Positions 24,093-35,084 of a stretch of 64,000 nucleotides of DNA are shown one piece after another (position 1 is the first letter of the stretch; the number at the start of each line of letters is the position of its first letter). The notes beneath the pieces are model-generated. The model was not told the origin of the DNA, searched no databases, and saw nothing but the letters and a program-made list of their open reading frames with translations. Origin of the DNA: Pseudoxanthomonas sp. NC8 (lineage in GTDB: Bacteria; Pseudomonadota; Gammaproteobacteria; Xanthomonadales; Xanthomonadaceae); NCBI GenBank assembly GCA_025232375.1, contig CP060419.1, forward strand, positions 619,001 to 683,000, written 5' to 3'. A program made the translations under genes and the position numbers.

Positions 24093-25820
24093 TCAACCGT
24101 CGACGGTCTGATCGCCCGGCTTGGACAGCTCGGCCGCGCGGCGCTGGTCGAGGTAGCGCCCGAGGCGTTCCACGTCCGCCGGCGGCCAGTCGTCGATGCC
24201 GGTGACCTCCAGCCACGCGGCGAGGTAGTGCGAGGGCGCATAGACGTGGCCAAAGCCCATCGGCGCGCTCATCGACAGCGAGGTGTCCATCGCCATCTGC
24301 ATCATGGTGACCAGCGGATACCAGCGCATGGATGGCGACACGTCCGGCGGCCGCGGCGCGTCGAGCAGCTCGGGGCTGCGGAAGAAGCCGTGCCGGTCGA
24401 AGAAGGTGACCGCATCACTGCCGTACTGCAGGTACACCAGCCGCATCGGACCCCACGGCGCGTCCGCCGGCGCGGTGCCGTCCTGGTTCATGAAGCGGAC
24501 GAACGAGCCATCGTCGAAGCGCGGCCGCCAGACCGGGCTGCCCGGGTTGCGCGCGCCGGTCAGCGCGGCCACTGCGTGGCCGCGAACGGCGGTCCGCTCC
24601 ACAGCGCACCGTTGAACGGGTCGTCGAGCAGTTCGAACAGCTGGAACGAGCGCTCCGAGTTGAGCGCGCCCAGGCTCAGGCCATGCAGGTACAGCTTCGG
24701 ACGCCGCTCCGCGGGCAACGTGCGCCAGTAGCCGTAGACCTCGCGGAACAGCGCGCGCGCGGTGGCACCGCCGGTGTCCGGGTCGAGCAGCAGGGTCAAC
24801 GGGCTGGACAGGTAGGAGTACTGCACCGCCACGCTGGCGACATCGCCGCGGTAGAGGTATTCGAGCGCGTCGATGCCGGAAGGATCCACCCAGCCGGTTC
24901 CGGTCGGGGTGATCACCACCAGCGCCTTGCGCGAGAAGCCGCCAACCCGCTTGAGTTCCGCCAGTGCCAGCCGCGCCCGCGCTTCGGGCGTATCGCCGGC
25001 CGGCAGGCCCGCGTACACGCGCAGCGGCGCCTTGGCGACGGGCCCGGCGAAGCGGGCGATGTCGTCGGCGCTGGGGCGCGCGGCGACGTAGCGCCGCCCC
25101 ATCCGGCCCAGGTCGTCCCTAGGCCACCAGCGACTGCGCGCTGCCGGGGCTGTCGACCGCCTGCGGTGGCTGCATGTCCGGCGGGATCAGCGCGTCGGCC
25201 TGGCGGTAGGACGCATCGAGCATGTCCAGCACCGCGCTGAACAGCACGCCGTTGATAAGGCCGACCAGCAGCAGGACACCGGCGACCGCGCCAGCCACGC
25301 GCGCGATCCGGCGCGGCATGCGTCGCGCGATGGGGCCGCCATCGCCTGCACGAGCATCAGTGCCGCGCGCCCGAGCACGATGGCCAGCAACGCGACCACG
25401 GTCGCGCCGGCGAGGACCAGCGGAGCGCGCAACGCGCCCGCAGGCTCCAGGTGCATCAGTGCACGGACCACGTTTTCCCAGTGCTGGCTGCGCCACAGGG
25501 CGATCGCGGCGAGGGCGGCGCAGGCGGCGAGCAGCACGCGGCGCCTGCGGGCCTGGCCCGCCGCGCCGGGCAGGGGCAGTTCGAGGTAACCCCACAGCCA
25601 GCGCAGGGCCACCCCCACGCCGTAGCCGGCGGCCAGGACAGGCCCGACAGCACGGCCTGCGCGGCGGCCATGCGGGGCGTCAGGCTCGGGGTCAGCGAGG
25701 CCAGGAAGAACAGGGGGCGGCGAAGGTAAGGCCGGAATTGCCCGGGCGGGCGCGGAGGCGGGCGGCCACGGCACGCCCGTGCCTGCCGGGCGTGGTACCT
25801 GCGGATGCGGAGTTGCCCAT
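24093..25820 (-). CDS. Membrane alpha/beta-hydrolase family protein
   Basis: Integral membrane protein with a hydrolase C-terminus. The N-terminal third holds several helices (FFLASLTPSLTPRMAAAQAV; VLLAACAALAAIALW; LVLAGATVVALLAIVLG; VAGAVAGVLLLVGLINGVL). The C-terminal domain has the nucleophile elbow HGLSLGALNSE (G-x-S-x-G), preceded by ALVVITPTGTGWVDP and LEYLYRGDVASVAVQYSYL, and ends HYLAAWLEVTGIDDWPP. This two-part layout matches the Abhydrolase_9 family of unknown substrate. The first ~30 residues are polar and Arg-rich. Frame breaks near 25725, 25640, 25335, 25120 and 24575. It converges with tpsA and has no clear functional neighbour. About 575 residues. Confidence 0.8.
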
Positions 25821-25968
25821 CCTCGCTGCCCCCTCGGCCGGCGCGCGTGGACCGCGACTGAACCCCACTATAGCCGCGCGGCCGGAGCGTGACGCGGGCC
25901 TCCCTCCGCGACCGGGCCGGGCGGCAGCGGGCCGGTAGAATCGCCCCATCCCGCCTGCAGTTCCGTCC

Positions 25969-27072
25969 ATGTCCCAGCGCGCGCTGGGTGGCCGCCGCCA
26001 TCCACAAGATCGAGGCCGACTTCAACCGCTCGGCCGACACCCACCTGATCCCGCTGCCGCTGCCGGGCTATGCGGGCATCGACGTCTACCTGAAGGACGA
26101 ATCCAGCCACCCCACCGGCAGCCTCAAGCACCGGCTGGCGCGTTCGCTGTTCCTGTACGCCCTGGCCAACGGCTGGCTGCGCGAAGGCAGCACGGTGGTC
26201 GAGGCGTCCAGCGGTTCGACGGCGGTCTCGGAGGCCTATTTCGCGCGCCTGCTCGGCGTGCCGTTCATCGCGGTGATGCCGGCCTCGACCTCGCCGGAGA
26301 AGATCGCGGCGATCGAATTTGGGGCGGCCGCTGCCACCTGGTCGAGAGCGCGTGTTCGCTCAACGACGAATCCCAGCGGGTGGCGCGCGAGACCGGCGGC
26401 CACTTCATGGACCAGTTCACCTATGCCGAGCGCGCCACCGACTGGCGCGCCAACAACAACATCGCCGAGTCGATCTTCAAGCAGATGGCCGAGGAGCCGC
26501 ACCCGGTGCCGGCCTGGATCGTGTGCGGGCCGGGCACCGGCGGTACCAGCGCCACCCTCGGCCGCTACGTGCGCTACCGCCGGCACGACACGCGCGTGCT
26601 CTGCGCCGATCCGCAGACCTCGGTGTTCTACGACTACTACGTCGCCTCGCGCGAGGGCCGTGCCGATCCGGCGCTGTCGATCCCGGGCGGCTCGCGGATC
26701 GAAGGCATCGGCCGGCCGCGGGTCGAACGCAGCTTCATTGCCAGCTGCGTCGATGCGATGGTCAAGGTGCCCGATGCACTGAGCCTGGCGGCGATGCGCC
26801 ACGTCAGCGAGGTCCTGGACCGGCGCGTCGGTGGCTCCACCGGCACCAACTTCGCCGGCGTGCTGCGCGCGGCGCAGGCCATGCGCGAGGCCGGGCAGGC
26901 CGGCTCGATCGTGAGCATCCTCTGCGACAGCGGCGACCGCTACGCGCACAGCTATTACAACCCCGACTGGTACGCGCGCCACGGCATCGACGTGGCCGGC
27001 GCGGACCGGGCCATTGCCGAGGCCGTGGCCGGCGCACCGCTGGCGGGCCTGACCGACTGCGGCGAGCTGTAG
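25969..27072 (+). CDS. PLP-dependent cysteine-synthase-family enzyme
   Basis: Fold-type II PLP enzyme of about 367 residues. The PLP lysine is in the motif [19 protein letters not shown], the phosphate and substrate loops are [19 protein letters not shown] and [14 protein letters not shown], and the C-terminal part holds [20 protein letters not shown]. This subgroup differs from CysK/CysM (STGS-type loop altered, longer C-terminus) and is usually annotated only as a cysteine-synthase-family protein; it may act as a cysteine desulfhydrase or synthase. Frame breaks near 25985 and 26325. Start ATG at 25969 gives MSQRA followed, after the break, by [20 protein letters not shown]. It stands alone, 186 bases before the peptidase gene. 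Confidence 0.85.
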   Translation: MSQRALGGRRHPQDRGRLQPLGRHPPDPAAAAGLCGHRRLPEGRIQPPHRQPQAPAGAFAVPVRPGQRLAARRQHGGRGVQRFDGGLGGLFRAPARRAVHRGDAGLDLAGEDRGDRIWGGRCHLVESACSLNDESQRVARETGGHFMDQFTYAERATDWRANNNIAESIFKQMAEEPHPVPAWIVCGPGTGGTSATLGRYVRYRRHDTRVLCADPQTSVFYDYYVASREGRADPALSIPGGSRIEGIGRPRVERSFIASCVDAMVKVPDALSLAAMRHVSEVLDRRVGGSTGTNFAGVLRAAQAMREAGQAGSIVSILCDSGDRYAHSYYNPDWYARHGIDVAGADRAIAEAVAGAPLAGLTDCGEL

Positions 27073-27258
27073 CACGCCGCGTTCCTCCCGGTGGCGGCAT
27101 CGCCGGAGGACGCGGCGGGGGCTCGCGCTGCCGCGGGCATGGAGGCATCGTCGCGCGTGTGTCCCGCCAGCAGTCGTCCTTCCCGCTCCCCCGCCGCTTG
27201 ATTTCCGGCGCCAGGATGCGCATCTAGTCCAGTGATTCCACATCGGTCCCGGATCCCC

Positions 27259-29285
27259 ATGCTCGACAACCCGCTGCTCGACTTCACCGGCCTGCCGCGC
27301 TTCGACGCGATCCGCCCCGAACACGTCGGCCCGGCCATCGACGCGCTGCTGGCCGAGGCCGAAGCGGCGGTGGCTGCCGCGGAGACGGTGGCCCCGGTGA
27401 CCTGGACCAGCTTCGTCATCCCGCTGGAAGACGCCACCGAGCGCCTGGGGCGCGCATGGGGCCAGGTCAGCCACCTGCAGGCCGTGGTCAACACGCCCGA
27501 GCTGCGCGAGGCCTACAACGCCAACCTGCCCAAGGTGACCCGCTTTGGCAGCGCGCTGGGCCAGAACCTCGCCCTGTACGCCCAGTACCGGGCGCTGGCG
27601 GCATCGGCCGAGCATGCCGGTTACGACGCGGTCCGGCGCAAGGTGGTGGAGAACGCGCTGCGCGACTTCCGCCTCGGTGGCGCCGAGCTGGACGACGCGG
27701 CGAAGCTGCGGTTCTCCGCGGTGCAGGAGGAGCTGGCCGCGCTGTCGGCGAAGTTCTCGCAGAACGTGCTCGACGCCACCGATGCGTTCGCCCTGTACGT
27801 CGACGACGAAGCCCGCCTCGCCGGCCTGCCGGAGGACGTGGTCGCCGCGCGCGCGGCGGCGGAGAAGGAGGGAAGGCCCGGCTGGAAACTGACCCTGCAG
27901 ATGCCGTGCTACCTGCCGGTGCAGGCCTATGCCGCCGACCGCGGCCTGCGCGAGGCGCTGTACCGTGCCAACGGCGTGCGCGCTTCGGAGACGGGCCCGG
28001 CCGAGCTGGACAACAGTGGCCACATCGACCGGATCCTCGAGCTGCGCGCCGAACTGGCCACGCTGCTCGGCTTCGGCAGCTACGCCGGGTATTCGCTGGC
28101 GACCAAGATGGCGCAGTCGCCGGACGAGGTGCTGGCATTCCTTCGGGACCTGGCCGCGCGTGCGCTGCCGTTCGCCCGCCGCGACCGCGCCGAGCTGGAG
28201 GCGTTCGCGCGCGACGAGCTCGGCCTCGAGGCACTCGAGCCCTGGGGATATGGGCTACGCCAGCGAGAAGCTCAAGCAGGCGCGCTACAGCTATTCCGAG
28301 CAGGAGGTGAAGCGCTACTTCACCGGGCCCGGCGTGCTGGCCGGCCTGTTCGGCGTGATCGAATCGCTGTACGGCGTGCGCGTGCGCGAGGACTCCGCAC
28401 CCACCTGGCATGCGGACGTGCGCTTCTATCGGGTCGAGGATCCCTCAGGTCGCCTGCTCGGCCAGTTCTATCTCGACCCGTATGCACGCGAGGGCAAGCG
28501 TGGTGGCGCCTGGATGGACGACTGTCGCAACCGCCGCGTCGGTGCGACCGGTACCCAGACGCCCTTGGTCTATCTGGTCTGCAACTTCGGCAAGGGCGTG
28601 GACGGCAGGCCGGCCACGTTCAGCCACGACGAGGTCACCACCCTGTTCCACGAGATGGGCCACGGCCTGCACCAGCTGTTGACCGCGATCGGCGAACTGC
28701 CGGTGGCCGGGATCAACGGCGTGGAATGGGATGCGGTGGAACTGCCCAGCCAGTTCATGGAGAACTTCTGCTGGGAGTGGGACCGGGTGCAGGCGATGAC
28801 CGCGCACGTGGACAACGGCCAGCCGCTGCCACGCGAGCTGTTCGACCGGATGCTGGCGGCGAAGAACTTCCAGAGCGGCATGTTCACCGTGCGCCAGCTC
28901 GAGTTCGCCCTGTTCGACATGGAGCTGCACAGCCGCTTCGACCCGACGCAGGACCGCGTCCTGCAGTTGTTGGAGCGCGTGCGCGACGAGGTGGCGGTGA
29001 ACCGCGCGCCGGCCTTGGCACCGCTTCCCGCACCAGTTCAGCCACATCTTCGCCGGTGGCTATGCGGCCGGCTACTACAGCTACAAGTGGGCCGAGGTGC
29101 TCAGCGCCGACGCCTATGCCGCGTTCGAGGAAACGCCGGACCAGCTGGCGCAGACCGGCGCGCGGTTCCTGGCCGAGGTGCTGTCGCGCGGCGGCAGCCG
29201 CAGCGCGCTGGAGAACTTCACCGCGTTCCGTGGTCGCGCGCCGAGCATCGACGCGCTGCTGCGCCACTCGGGCATGGCGGCCTAG
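27259..29285 (+). CDS. prlC: Oligopeptidase A, M3 zinc metallopeptidase
   Basis: Cytoplasmic zinc endopeptidase that degrades oligopeptides, including cleaved signal peptides. The zinc site is FHEMGHGLHQL (HExxH), with the third ligand Glu and following helix in NGVEWDAVELPSQFMENF. Other family markers: the N-terminal LPRFDAIRPEHVGPAI, DMGYASEKLKQARYSYSEQE, and the C-terminal HIFAGGYAAGYYSYKWAEVL with the substrate-binding Tyr residues. About 675 residues, the usual size. Breaks at 28250 and 29020. The ATG at 27259 gives the family start MLDNPLLDF; earlier in-frame codons lack conservation. Confidence 0.95.
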
Positions 29286-29304
29286 GCAGCCGGCCCGCTG
29301 CCGG

Positions 29305-29332
29305 CAAAGAAAAGCCCGGCGGATGCCGGGCT
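29305..29332 (-). terminator. Rho-independent terminator of the fabA-fabB operon
   Basis: Perfect 8-bp stem AGCCCGGC/GCCGGGCT (29313-29320 and 29325-29332) with loop GGAT; on the minus strand the stem is followed by TTTTCTTT. It lies 27 bases beyond the fabB stop. On the plus strand it may also end the prlC transcript, though with a weaker tail. Confidence 0.8.
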
Positions 29333-29358
29333 CTTCATGTCTGCATCGTCGGCCCGGC

Positions 29359-30572
29359 TCAGGGCCGCGCGAACACCAGCGTGGCGTTGGTGCCGCCGAA
29401 GCCGAAGCTGTTGGACATCACCAGGTCGAGCTGCGCGTCGCGGCTTTCGCGCACGATCGGGAAACCTTCGGCGCGCTCGTCGAGCTTCTCGATGTTGGCC
29501 GAACCGGCGATGAAGCCGTCGCGCATCATCAGCAGGCTGTAGATCGCCTCGTGCACGCTGGCCGCGCCGAGCGAGTGGCCGGACAGCGCCTTGGTCGAGG
29601 ACAGCGGCGGCACGTCGGCGCCGAACACCTCGCGCACCGCGCCGAGCTCGGTCACGTCGCCCAGCGGCGTGGAGGTGCCGTGGGTGTTGAGGTAGTCGAC
29701 CTTGCGATGCTCCAGGCCCTGCATCGCCATGCGCATGCAGCGCACCGCGCCTTCGCCGGACGGCGCGACCATGTCGGCGCCGTCGGAGGTCACGCCGTAG
29801 CCGACCAGCTCGGCATGGATGCGTGCACCGCGCGCGACCGCGTGGTCCCAGTCCTCCAGCACCAGCATGCCGCCGCCACCGGCGATGACGAAGCCGTCGC
29901 GGTCCGCGTCGTACGGGCGCGAGGCCTTTTCCGGGGTGTCGTTGAACGCGGACGACAGCGCGCCCATCGCATCGAACATCACCGTCATCGTCCAGTCCAG
30001 GTCCTCGCCGCCACCGGCGAAGACGATGTCCTGCGCGCCGTGGCGGATCAGGTCGGCGGCGGCCCGATGCAGTGCGCCGAGGTCGCGCAGGCCGCGCTGA
30101 TCGAATAGCTGACGCCCTTGATCTTGAACGCGGTGGCGAGGTTGGCCGACACGGTCGAGCACATCGTGCGCGGCACCATGTACGGGCCGACCTTGCGCAC
30201 GCCGCGCTCGCGCAGCACGTCGGCGGTCTCCACCTGCCAGGAGCTGGAGCCACCACCGGAGCCGGCGACTAAGGCCGGTGCGCGGGTTGCTGACCTGCGC
30301 CTCGTCCAGCCCGGCATCGGCGATGGCGTCGCGCATGGAGACGTAGCTGTAGGCGGCCGCGTCGCTCATGAAGCGCTTGAGCTTGCGGTCGATCGCCGCG
30401 TCCAGGTCCAGCTCGACCGGGCCGCCAACCCGGCTGCGCAGGCCGCGTTCGACCGAGTCGGGCAGGGTGCGGATGCCGGCGCGGCCTGGCGCAGCGAGGC
30501 CGAAACGGTGTCGAGGTCGTTACCGAGGCAGGAGGCGATGCCCATGCCGGTGATGGCGATGCGACGGTTCAC
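29359..30572 (-). CDS. fabB: 3-oxoacyl-[ACP] synthase I
   Basis: Condensing enzyme of type II fatty-acid synthesis, needed with FabA for unsaturated fatty acids. The active-site Cys is in [12 protein letters not shown], the two His in [13 protein letters not shown] and [13 protein letters not shown]; the C-terminus [19 protein letters not shown] is diagnostic. The FabA neighbour argues for FabB rather than FabF. Breaks near 30485, 30272 and 30065. The start is GTG at 30572, one base after the fabA stop, so the two genes are translated together. About 404 residues. Confidence 0.94.
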
Positions 30573-30573
30573 T

Positions 30574-31093
30574 TCAGAAGTCCTCGGTCGAGGTGAACAG
30601 GCCCACGCGCAGGTCCTTGGCGGTGTAGATCTCGCGGCCGTCGACCAGCATGCGCGCGTCGCCCTGGGCCATGACCAGCTTGCGGTTGATCACCCGGCTG
30701 ATGTCGACCTCGTAGGTCACGAGCTTGGCCTTGGGCAGCACCTGGCCGGTGAACTTCACTTCGCCGCAGCGGGGGGGCGCGGCCCCGGCCGGGCGCGCCC
30801 AGCCAGGTCAGGTAGAAGCCGACCAGCTGCCACATCGCGTCCAGGCTGGGCAGCAGCCTTGGCATCACCGGGTCGCCGATGAAGTGGCACTGGAAGAACC
30901 ACAGGTCCGGGCGGATGTCGAGTTCGGCGCGGATGAAGCCCTTGCCGTGGGTGCCGCCGTCGTCGTTGATCTCGACGATGCGGTCGAACATCAGCATCGG
31001 ATCGGCGGGCAGGCGGGCGTCGCCGGAGGCGAACAGTTCACCGCGACCGCTGGCGACCAGCTGTTCGCGGGTGAACGAGGAAGCGCGAGTCAT
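30574..31093 (-). CDS. fabA: 3-hydroxydecanoyl-[ACP] dehydratase/isomerase
   Basis: Dehydrates 3-hydroxydecanoyl-ACP and isomerises trans-2 to cis-3-decenoyl-ACP, the branch point to unsaturated fatty acids. The catalytic His is in [13 protein letters not shown] and the catalytic Asp in [23 protein letters not shown] and the ending [14 protein letters not shown] match FabA. Two errors: a short garbled stretch at 30855-30862 (CCTTGG; PRLLPS where PGCLGLD-type text is expected) and a break near 30775. The ATG at 31093 gives the family start [18 protein letters not shown]. Divergent from dinB over 110 bases. Confidence 0.95.
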
Positions 31094-31203
31094 GGTGGGT
31101 CCGGAGGGGAAAAGCGTTAAATCGTGCCCGAGAAACCCTGTTTCAATCAAATGTTTAGACATACGCCTGCGTGTGTTCCGGCCGCCGGTAGCACAATGTG
31201 GGC

Positions 31204-32295
31204 ATGTCCCCCGATACGGTACCGCCGCAGCGCAAGATCATCCACGTCGACATGGATGCGTTCTACGCGTCGGTGGAGCAGCGCGACGACCCGTCGCTGC
31301 GCGGCCGGCCGGTGGTGGTGGGTGGCGCGGGGCGCGTTCGGTGGTGTGCGCCGCCTCCTACGAGGCGCGCCGGTTCGGGGTGCGCTCGGCGATGCCTGCG
31401 CTGCGCGCCGAGCGGCTGTGCCCGGAGGCGGTGTTCGTGCCGCCGGACTTCGTCCGCTACAAGGCGGCGTCGCGGCAGGTTCGCGAGATCATGCTGGCGC
31501 ACACCGACCTGGTCGAGCCGCTGTCGCTGGACGAGGCCTACCTTGACGTCACCACGCCGAAGACCGGCCTTGGCCAGCGCCACCGCGGTGGCCGAGGCGA
31601 TCCGCGCGCGCATCCGCGAGGAGACCGCGCTGACCGCGTCGGCCGGGGTGGCACCGAACAAGTTCCTGGCCAAGATCGCCTCGGACTGGCGCAAGCCGGA
31701 CGGACTGTTCGTGATCCGGCCGCACCAGGTCGAGGCGTTCCTGACGCCGCTGCCGGTCGGCCGCATCCCGGGCGTGGGCAAGGTCATGGAGGGCAAGCTG
31801 CAGGCACTCGGCATCGCCACGGTCGGCGACCTGCGCGCGTTGCCGCTGGAGGAACTGCAGCAGCGCTTCGGCAGTTTCGGCGCGGCGCTGTACCGGCGCG
31901 CGCGTGGCATCGACGAGCGGCCGGTCGAGCCGGACCAGCCGGTGCAGTCGGTGTCGTCGGAAGACACCTTCGGCGAGGACCTGCCGCTTGAAGCGCTGGA
32001 GCCTGCGATCCGCGAACTGGCGGCCAAGGACCGGCAGGCGGCGCGCAGGACCGAACGGATCGGCCGTACCGTGGTGCTGAAACTGAAGACCGCGCAGTTC
32101 CGCATCCTCACCCGCAGCCATACGCCGGAAACGCCACCGGATTCGGCCGAGGCGCTGGCCGCGATCGCGGTGGCGCTGCGCGCCCGGGTGGCGATGCCGG
32201 AATCCACCCGCTACCGGCTGGTCGGCGTGGGCCTGGGCGGCTTCCGCGACCAGGAGGAAACGGCGCAACAGGCGGACCTGTTCGCCGCTTCCTGA
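31204..32295 (+). CDS. dinB: DNA polymerase IV
   Basis: Y-family translesion polymerase. Catalytic acidic residues lie in [19 protein letters not shown] and [33 protein letters not shown] and the helix-hairpin-helix [17 protein letters not shown] are typical; the little-finger domain follows [11 protein letters not shown]. The C-terminus QQADLFAAS is a beta-clamp-binding motif (QxDLF). Breaks near 31330 and 31573 (CCTTGG). The ATG at 31204 is preferred. I did not find a clear LexA box in the 110-base gap to fabA, so SOS control is not shown here. About 364 residues. Confidence 0.95.
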   Translation: MSPDTVPPQRKIIHVDMDAFYASVEQRDDPSLRGRPVVVGGAGRVRWCAPPPTRRAGSGCARRCLRCAPSGCARRRCSCRRTSSATRRRRGRFARSCWRTPTWSSRCRWTRPTLTSPRRRPALASATAVAEAIRARIREETALTASAGVAPNKFLAKIASDWRKPDGLFVIRPHQVEAFLTPLPVGRIPGVGKVMEGKLQALGIATVGDLRALPLEELQQRFGSFGAALYRRARGIDERPVEPDQPVQSVSSEDTFGEDLPLEALEPAIRELAAKDRQAARRTERIGRTVVLKLKTAQFRILTRSHTPETPPDSAEALAAIAVALRARVAMPESTRYRLVGVGLGGFRDQEETAQQADLFAAS

Positions 32296-32318
32296 CCCGG
32301 CGCAGCTACCGGCCGGGC

Positions 32319-32340
32319 CCCGGCATCCAGGGATGCCGGG
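32319..32340. terminator. Hairpin between convergent dinB and btuB
   Basis: Perfect 9-bp stem CCCGGCATC/GATGCCGGG with loop CAGG. No T-run on either side, so a weak or Rho-assisted bidirectional terminator is the best reading. Confidence 0.45.
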
Positions 32341-32353
32341 CCTGCGGCCCTGC

Positions 32354-34213
32354 TCAGCCCCGGGGCTGCCAGCGCACGCTCAGCCCGTACTCGCGGCCGG
32401 GCTGGTTGTACCAGTCCACCAGCTGGTAGTCGCGGTCGAACAGGTTGGTCACCCGCGCCAGTACGGTCCAGTCGCTGGCCAGTGCGTATTCGAAGCGCAG
32501 GTCCAGGTCGCGTAGCCGCCGACCCGGACCAGGTTGGCGGCGTCGTCGTAGCGGCTGCCGGCGGCGTTGAGCGTGGTGCCGAAGGCGAACGCGCCGAAGT
32601 CGCGGTCCACGTCGATGCGGCCGGTGTCACGCGCACGGCGCGGCAGCAGGTTGTCGCGGTTGGCGCCGTTGGAGCGGTTGCGCGGGTCGACGTGGCTGTA
32701 CTGCGCGGTAAGGTCCCAGCCGGCGAACGTGGTGGTCGCGGTGATCTCGCCGCCGCGCAGGCGCGCGGTGTCGATGTTGCCTGGCAGGAAGGTCGCCGAA
32801 TCGAAGCTGATCAGGTCGTCGACGCGGTTCTCGAACAGGTCGACCGTCCAGCGCCATGTGTCCGCTTCACCGGACAGGCCGATGTTGAGGTTCTTCGACT
32901 CTTCCGGCTGCAGGTCCGGGTTGCCGTAGTACGGGTAGTACAGGTCGTTGAAGCTCGGTGCCCGGAAACCGGTGGAGTAGCGCGCCGACAGCAGCACGCC
33001 GCCATCGAAGTGCCAGCCCCAGCCCAGGTTGCCGGTGGTGTGGCTGCCGAACTGCTCGTTGTCGTCGCCACGCAGGCCGGCCTGCAGCTGCTGCGCACCG
33101 AAGCGGCCCTGGTACTCGGCGAACACGCCGGTGTTGTCGCGGCTGTCCACGTCGTAGGCGGTGGTGCCGGTGATGTGGTCGTCCAGCCAGTCCACGCCGG
33201 CGGTCAGCGTCTGGCCCTCGCGCAGGACGAAGTCGCCCTGCAGCGCGGCCTTGGTCGCGCCGGGTTTCCAGCCCGCCGACGAAGCCGGTGGCGCCGTAGT
33301 CGTCCGAATCGTCGTAGCTGCGGCCGACGGTGGCCTGCAGCGTGGTGGCCGCGGTCGGCGCGAAGCGCAGCTTGCCGGAATACACCTGCTGCACGGTTTC
33401 CGAGTAGTTGGCCCAGCTGCCGTCGTAGTGGTTGTAGCCCTCGGCGCGCAACGCGCTGCCCTCCAGGTCCAGGCCTCGCCGAGCTTGCCGCCGCCGCGCA
33501 GGCTGGCCGAGCGGTTGCGGTAGCCGTCGCGATCGGGTTCGTCGGCGTAGCAGCCCGCGCCCCAGCCCGCGCTGGTGCCATCGCAGGCGTTGATGCCGTC
33601 GGTGCGCAGGAAGGCGAAGTCCGCGCCGAACCAGCCGCGCTCGCCGCCCCAGCCTGGGCCGGCGCTGGCTTCGCGCAGGTTGTGGCTGCCGATCCCGGCC
33701 ATCGCCCGCGGCTGCAGGGCGCCGGTGTCGCGACGGGTGAAGATCTGGATCACGCCGCCGATCGCGTCGGCGCCATACAGGCTCGAATGCGGCCCGCGCA
33801 CGATCTCGATCCGCTCGATCTGCTCGACCGGCAGGTCCTGCAGCGCGGGCAGGCCGGCGGTGGCCGAACCAATGCGCACGCCATCGACCAGCACCAGCAA
33901 CTGGTTGGAGCCGGCGCCGCGCAGGAACAGCGAGGTCTGCTTGCCCAGCCCGCCGGTGTTGGTCAGGTTGATGCCGGCGCGGCCGGACAGCAGCTGCTGC
34001 AGCGAGGTGGCCTTGGCTGCGCTCGATCTCGGCGCGGCCGATCACCTGGGCGGGCGAAAGGCTGTCGCGGAGCGCGATCGGCGTGCGGGTTGCGGTGACC
34101 AGCACCTCGTCCAGATCGGTGGCCTGGTCGGCGGCGGTGGCGGCGGTACTGCTCAGGAGCAGGGGCAGGGCCAACGCCGGGGCGACGGCGGTGGTCAGCG
34201 GGCGAAACGTCAT
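32354..34213 (-). CDS. btuB: TonB-dependent vitamin B12 receptor
   Basis: Outer-membrane receptor importing cobalamins with energy from TonB-ExbBD. The signal peptide is ALALPLLLSSTAATA; the TonB box follows at DEVLVTATRT. The plug domain has SLFLRGAGSNQLLVLVDGVR, VEQIERIEIVRGPHSSLYG and GGVIQIFT. The 22-strand barrel ends REYGLSVRWQPRG; the last residues are not the usual Phe, which may reflect an error near the end. Specificity for B12 rests on the cobalamin riboswitch in the leader and on the BtuB-like plug and Ca-loop region (DGINACDGTSAGWGAGCYAD). Breaks near 34015, 33470, 33265 and 32515. About 618 residues. Confidence 0.92.
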
Positions 34214-34349
34214 CGGGCAACTCCATGCGTGCGTGGCGCCGCACCCGGCGCCAGTGTGGGGAGTCGCGAACGCAGGAGGCACGAAGCGGACAGACGCGAC
34301 GCGGCGTCGGCACGCCGCAATGCCCTCCGCATCGCAACCTGGGGTCCGC

Positions 34350-34540
34350 AAGGCCGGTCTCCGGGCTGGCGACCGGGAAGCGGCCCTCTGGCCGATCCTC
34401 TGCTGCGACGCCTTCCCGTGCGGTGCACAGTGGCGGATGTCGCGGCGTTGCGGTCGCTTACCGTTGCGGGGGCAGCGCCGGCCTTGTCTCCCGATTGCAC
34501 GTGGAGACGCACCGGCTTCCCGTTTCAACCCGCGTGGCGT
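34350..34540 (-). promoter_or_regulatory. Cobalamin (B12) riboswitch upstream of btuB
   Basis: On the minus strand the leader contains the conserved core GCTGCCCCCGCAACGGTAAG (34457-34476), a preceding GGGAAGCCGGTG box, a CCACTG element, GGGAAGGCG, and the closing AGCCCGGAGACCGGCC (34351-34366). These are the signature boxes of the AdoCbl riboswitch in the right order. It sits 136 bases before the btuB ATG; that gap would hold the expression platform. When coenzyme B12 binds, btuB should be shut off. Confidence 0.95.
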
Positions 34541-34681
34541 TCGCCGCCCGGGTCACCTTGCAGTGCGGCGATTGTAAGCGATCAATGCCGGCCGACGTCC
34601 GCCGCCGGCTTGATCGAAGTCATCGGGAGGGCAGGCAGGTGCATCGCCGTCGGCGATTGTTGCCGGCAGCGGAAGTGCCGA

Positions 34682-35084
34682 TCAGCTGAAACGGTTGCCG
34701 GCGTCCTCGTCGCTGCTGTCGGCGGGCGTTTCCTGTCCGTGGGCCGCGCCATCGCTGCCGGCGTCGTCGCTGCCGTAGAAGGCGGTGGTCACAGGCCCGC
34801 CCACGGGGCGTCCGCGCGCGGGTGGCAGCAGGGCGGTGGCGGCTTCGAGTTCGACCAGCAGCTGCTGGCGCCGTGGCTCCGGCACGTCATGCCAGTGGCA
34901 ATCCAGCAACGCGCCTTCCAGCGCGTAGAGCAGGTTGAGGCTGGGCTTGAATCCGGCGCGCTTGACCTTGACGAAGGCCTGCACCGCGCCGGCGGCGACC
35001 AGGTCCTCGGCGCTGCGCAGCCCGACCCTGGCGCAGCCAGGCTGCGCTCTTGGGGCCGATGTTGCGCAGCTGGGTCGTGCTCAA
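34682..35084 (-). CDS. TfoX C-terminal-domain protein
   Basis: About 134 residues. The N-terminal half is a stand-alone TfoX/Sxy C-terminal domain, a helix-hairpin-helix-like module: LRNIGPKSAAWLRQ, then VKVKRAGFKPSLNLLYALEG and LDCHWHDVPEPRRQQLL. The TfoX N-terminal domain is missing, as in many short family members. The tail is acidic and low-complexity (GSDDAGSDGAAHGQETPADS). In other gammaproteobacteria TfoX/Sxy drives competence genes; the role of C-domain-only proteins is unclear. The start is TTG at 35084, whose last two bases overlap the msrC stop (TTGA), so translation is coupled. One break near 35030. Confidence 0.75.

Noticed and set aside
31094..31203. LexA box upstream of dinB
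   Set aside because: TTAGACATAC resembles half of the xanthomonad LexA site TTAG-N6-TACTA but lacks the second half.
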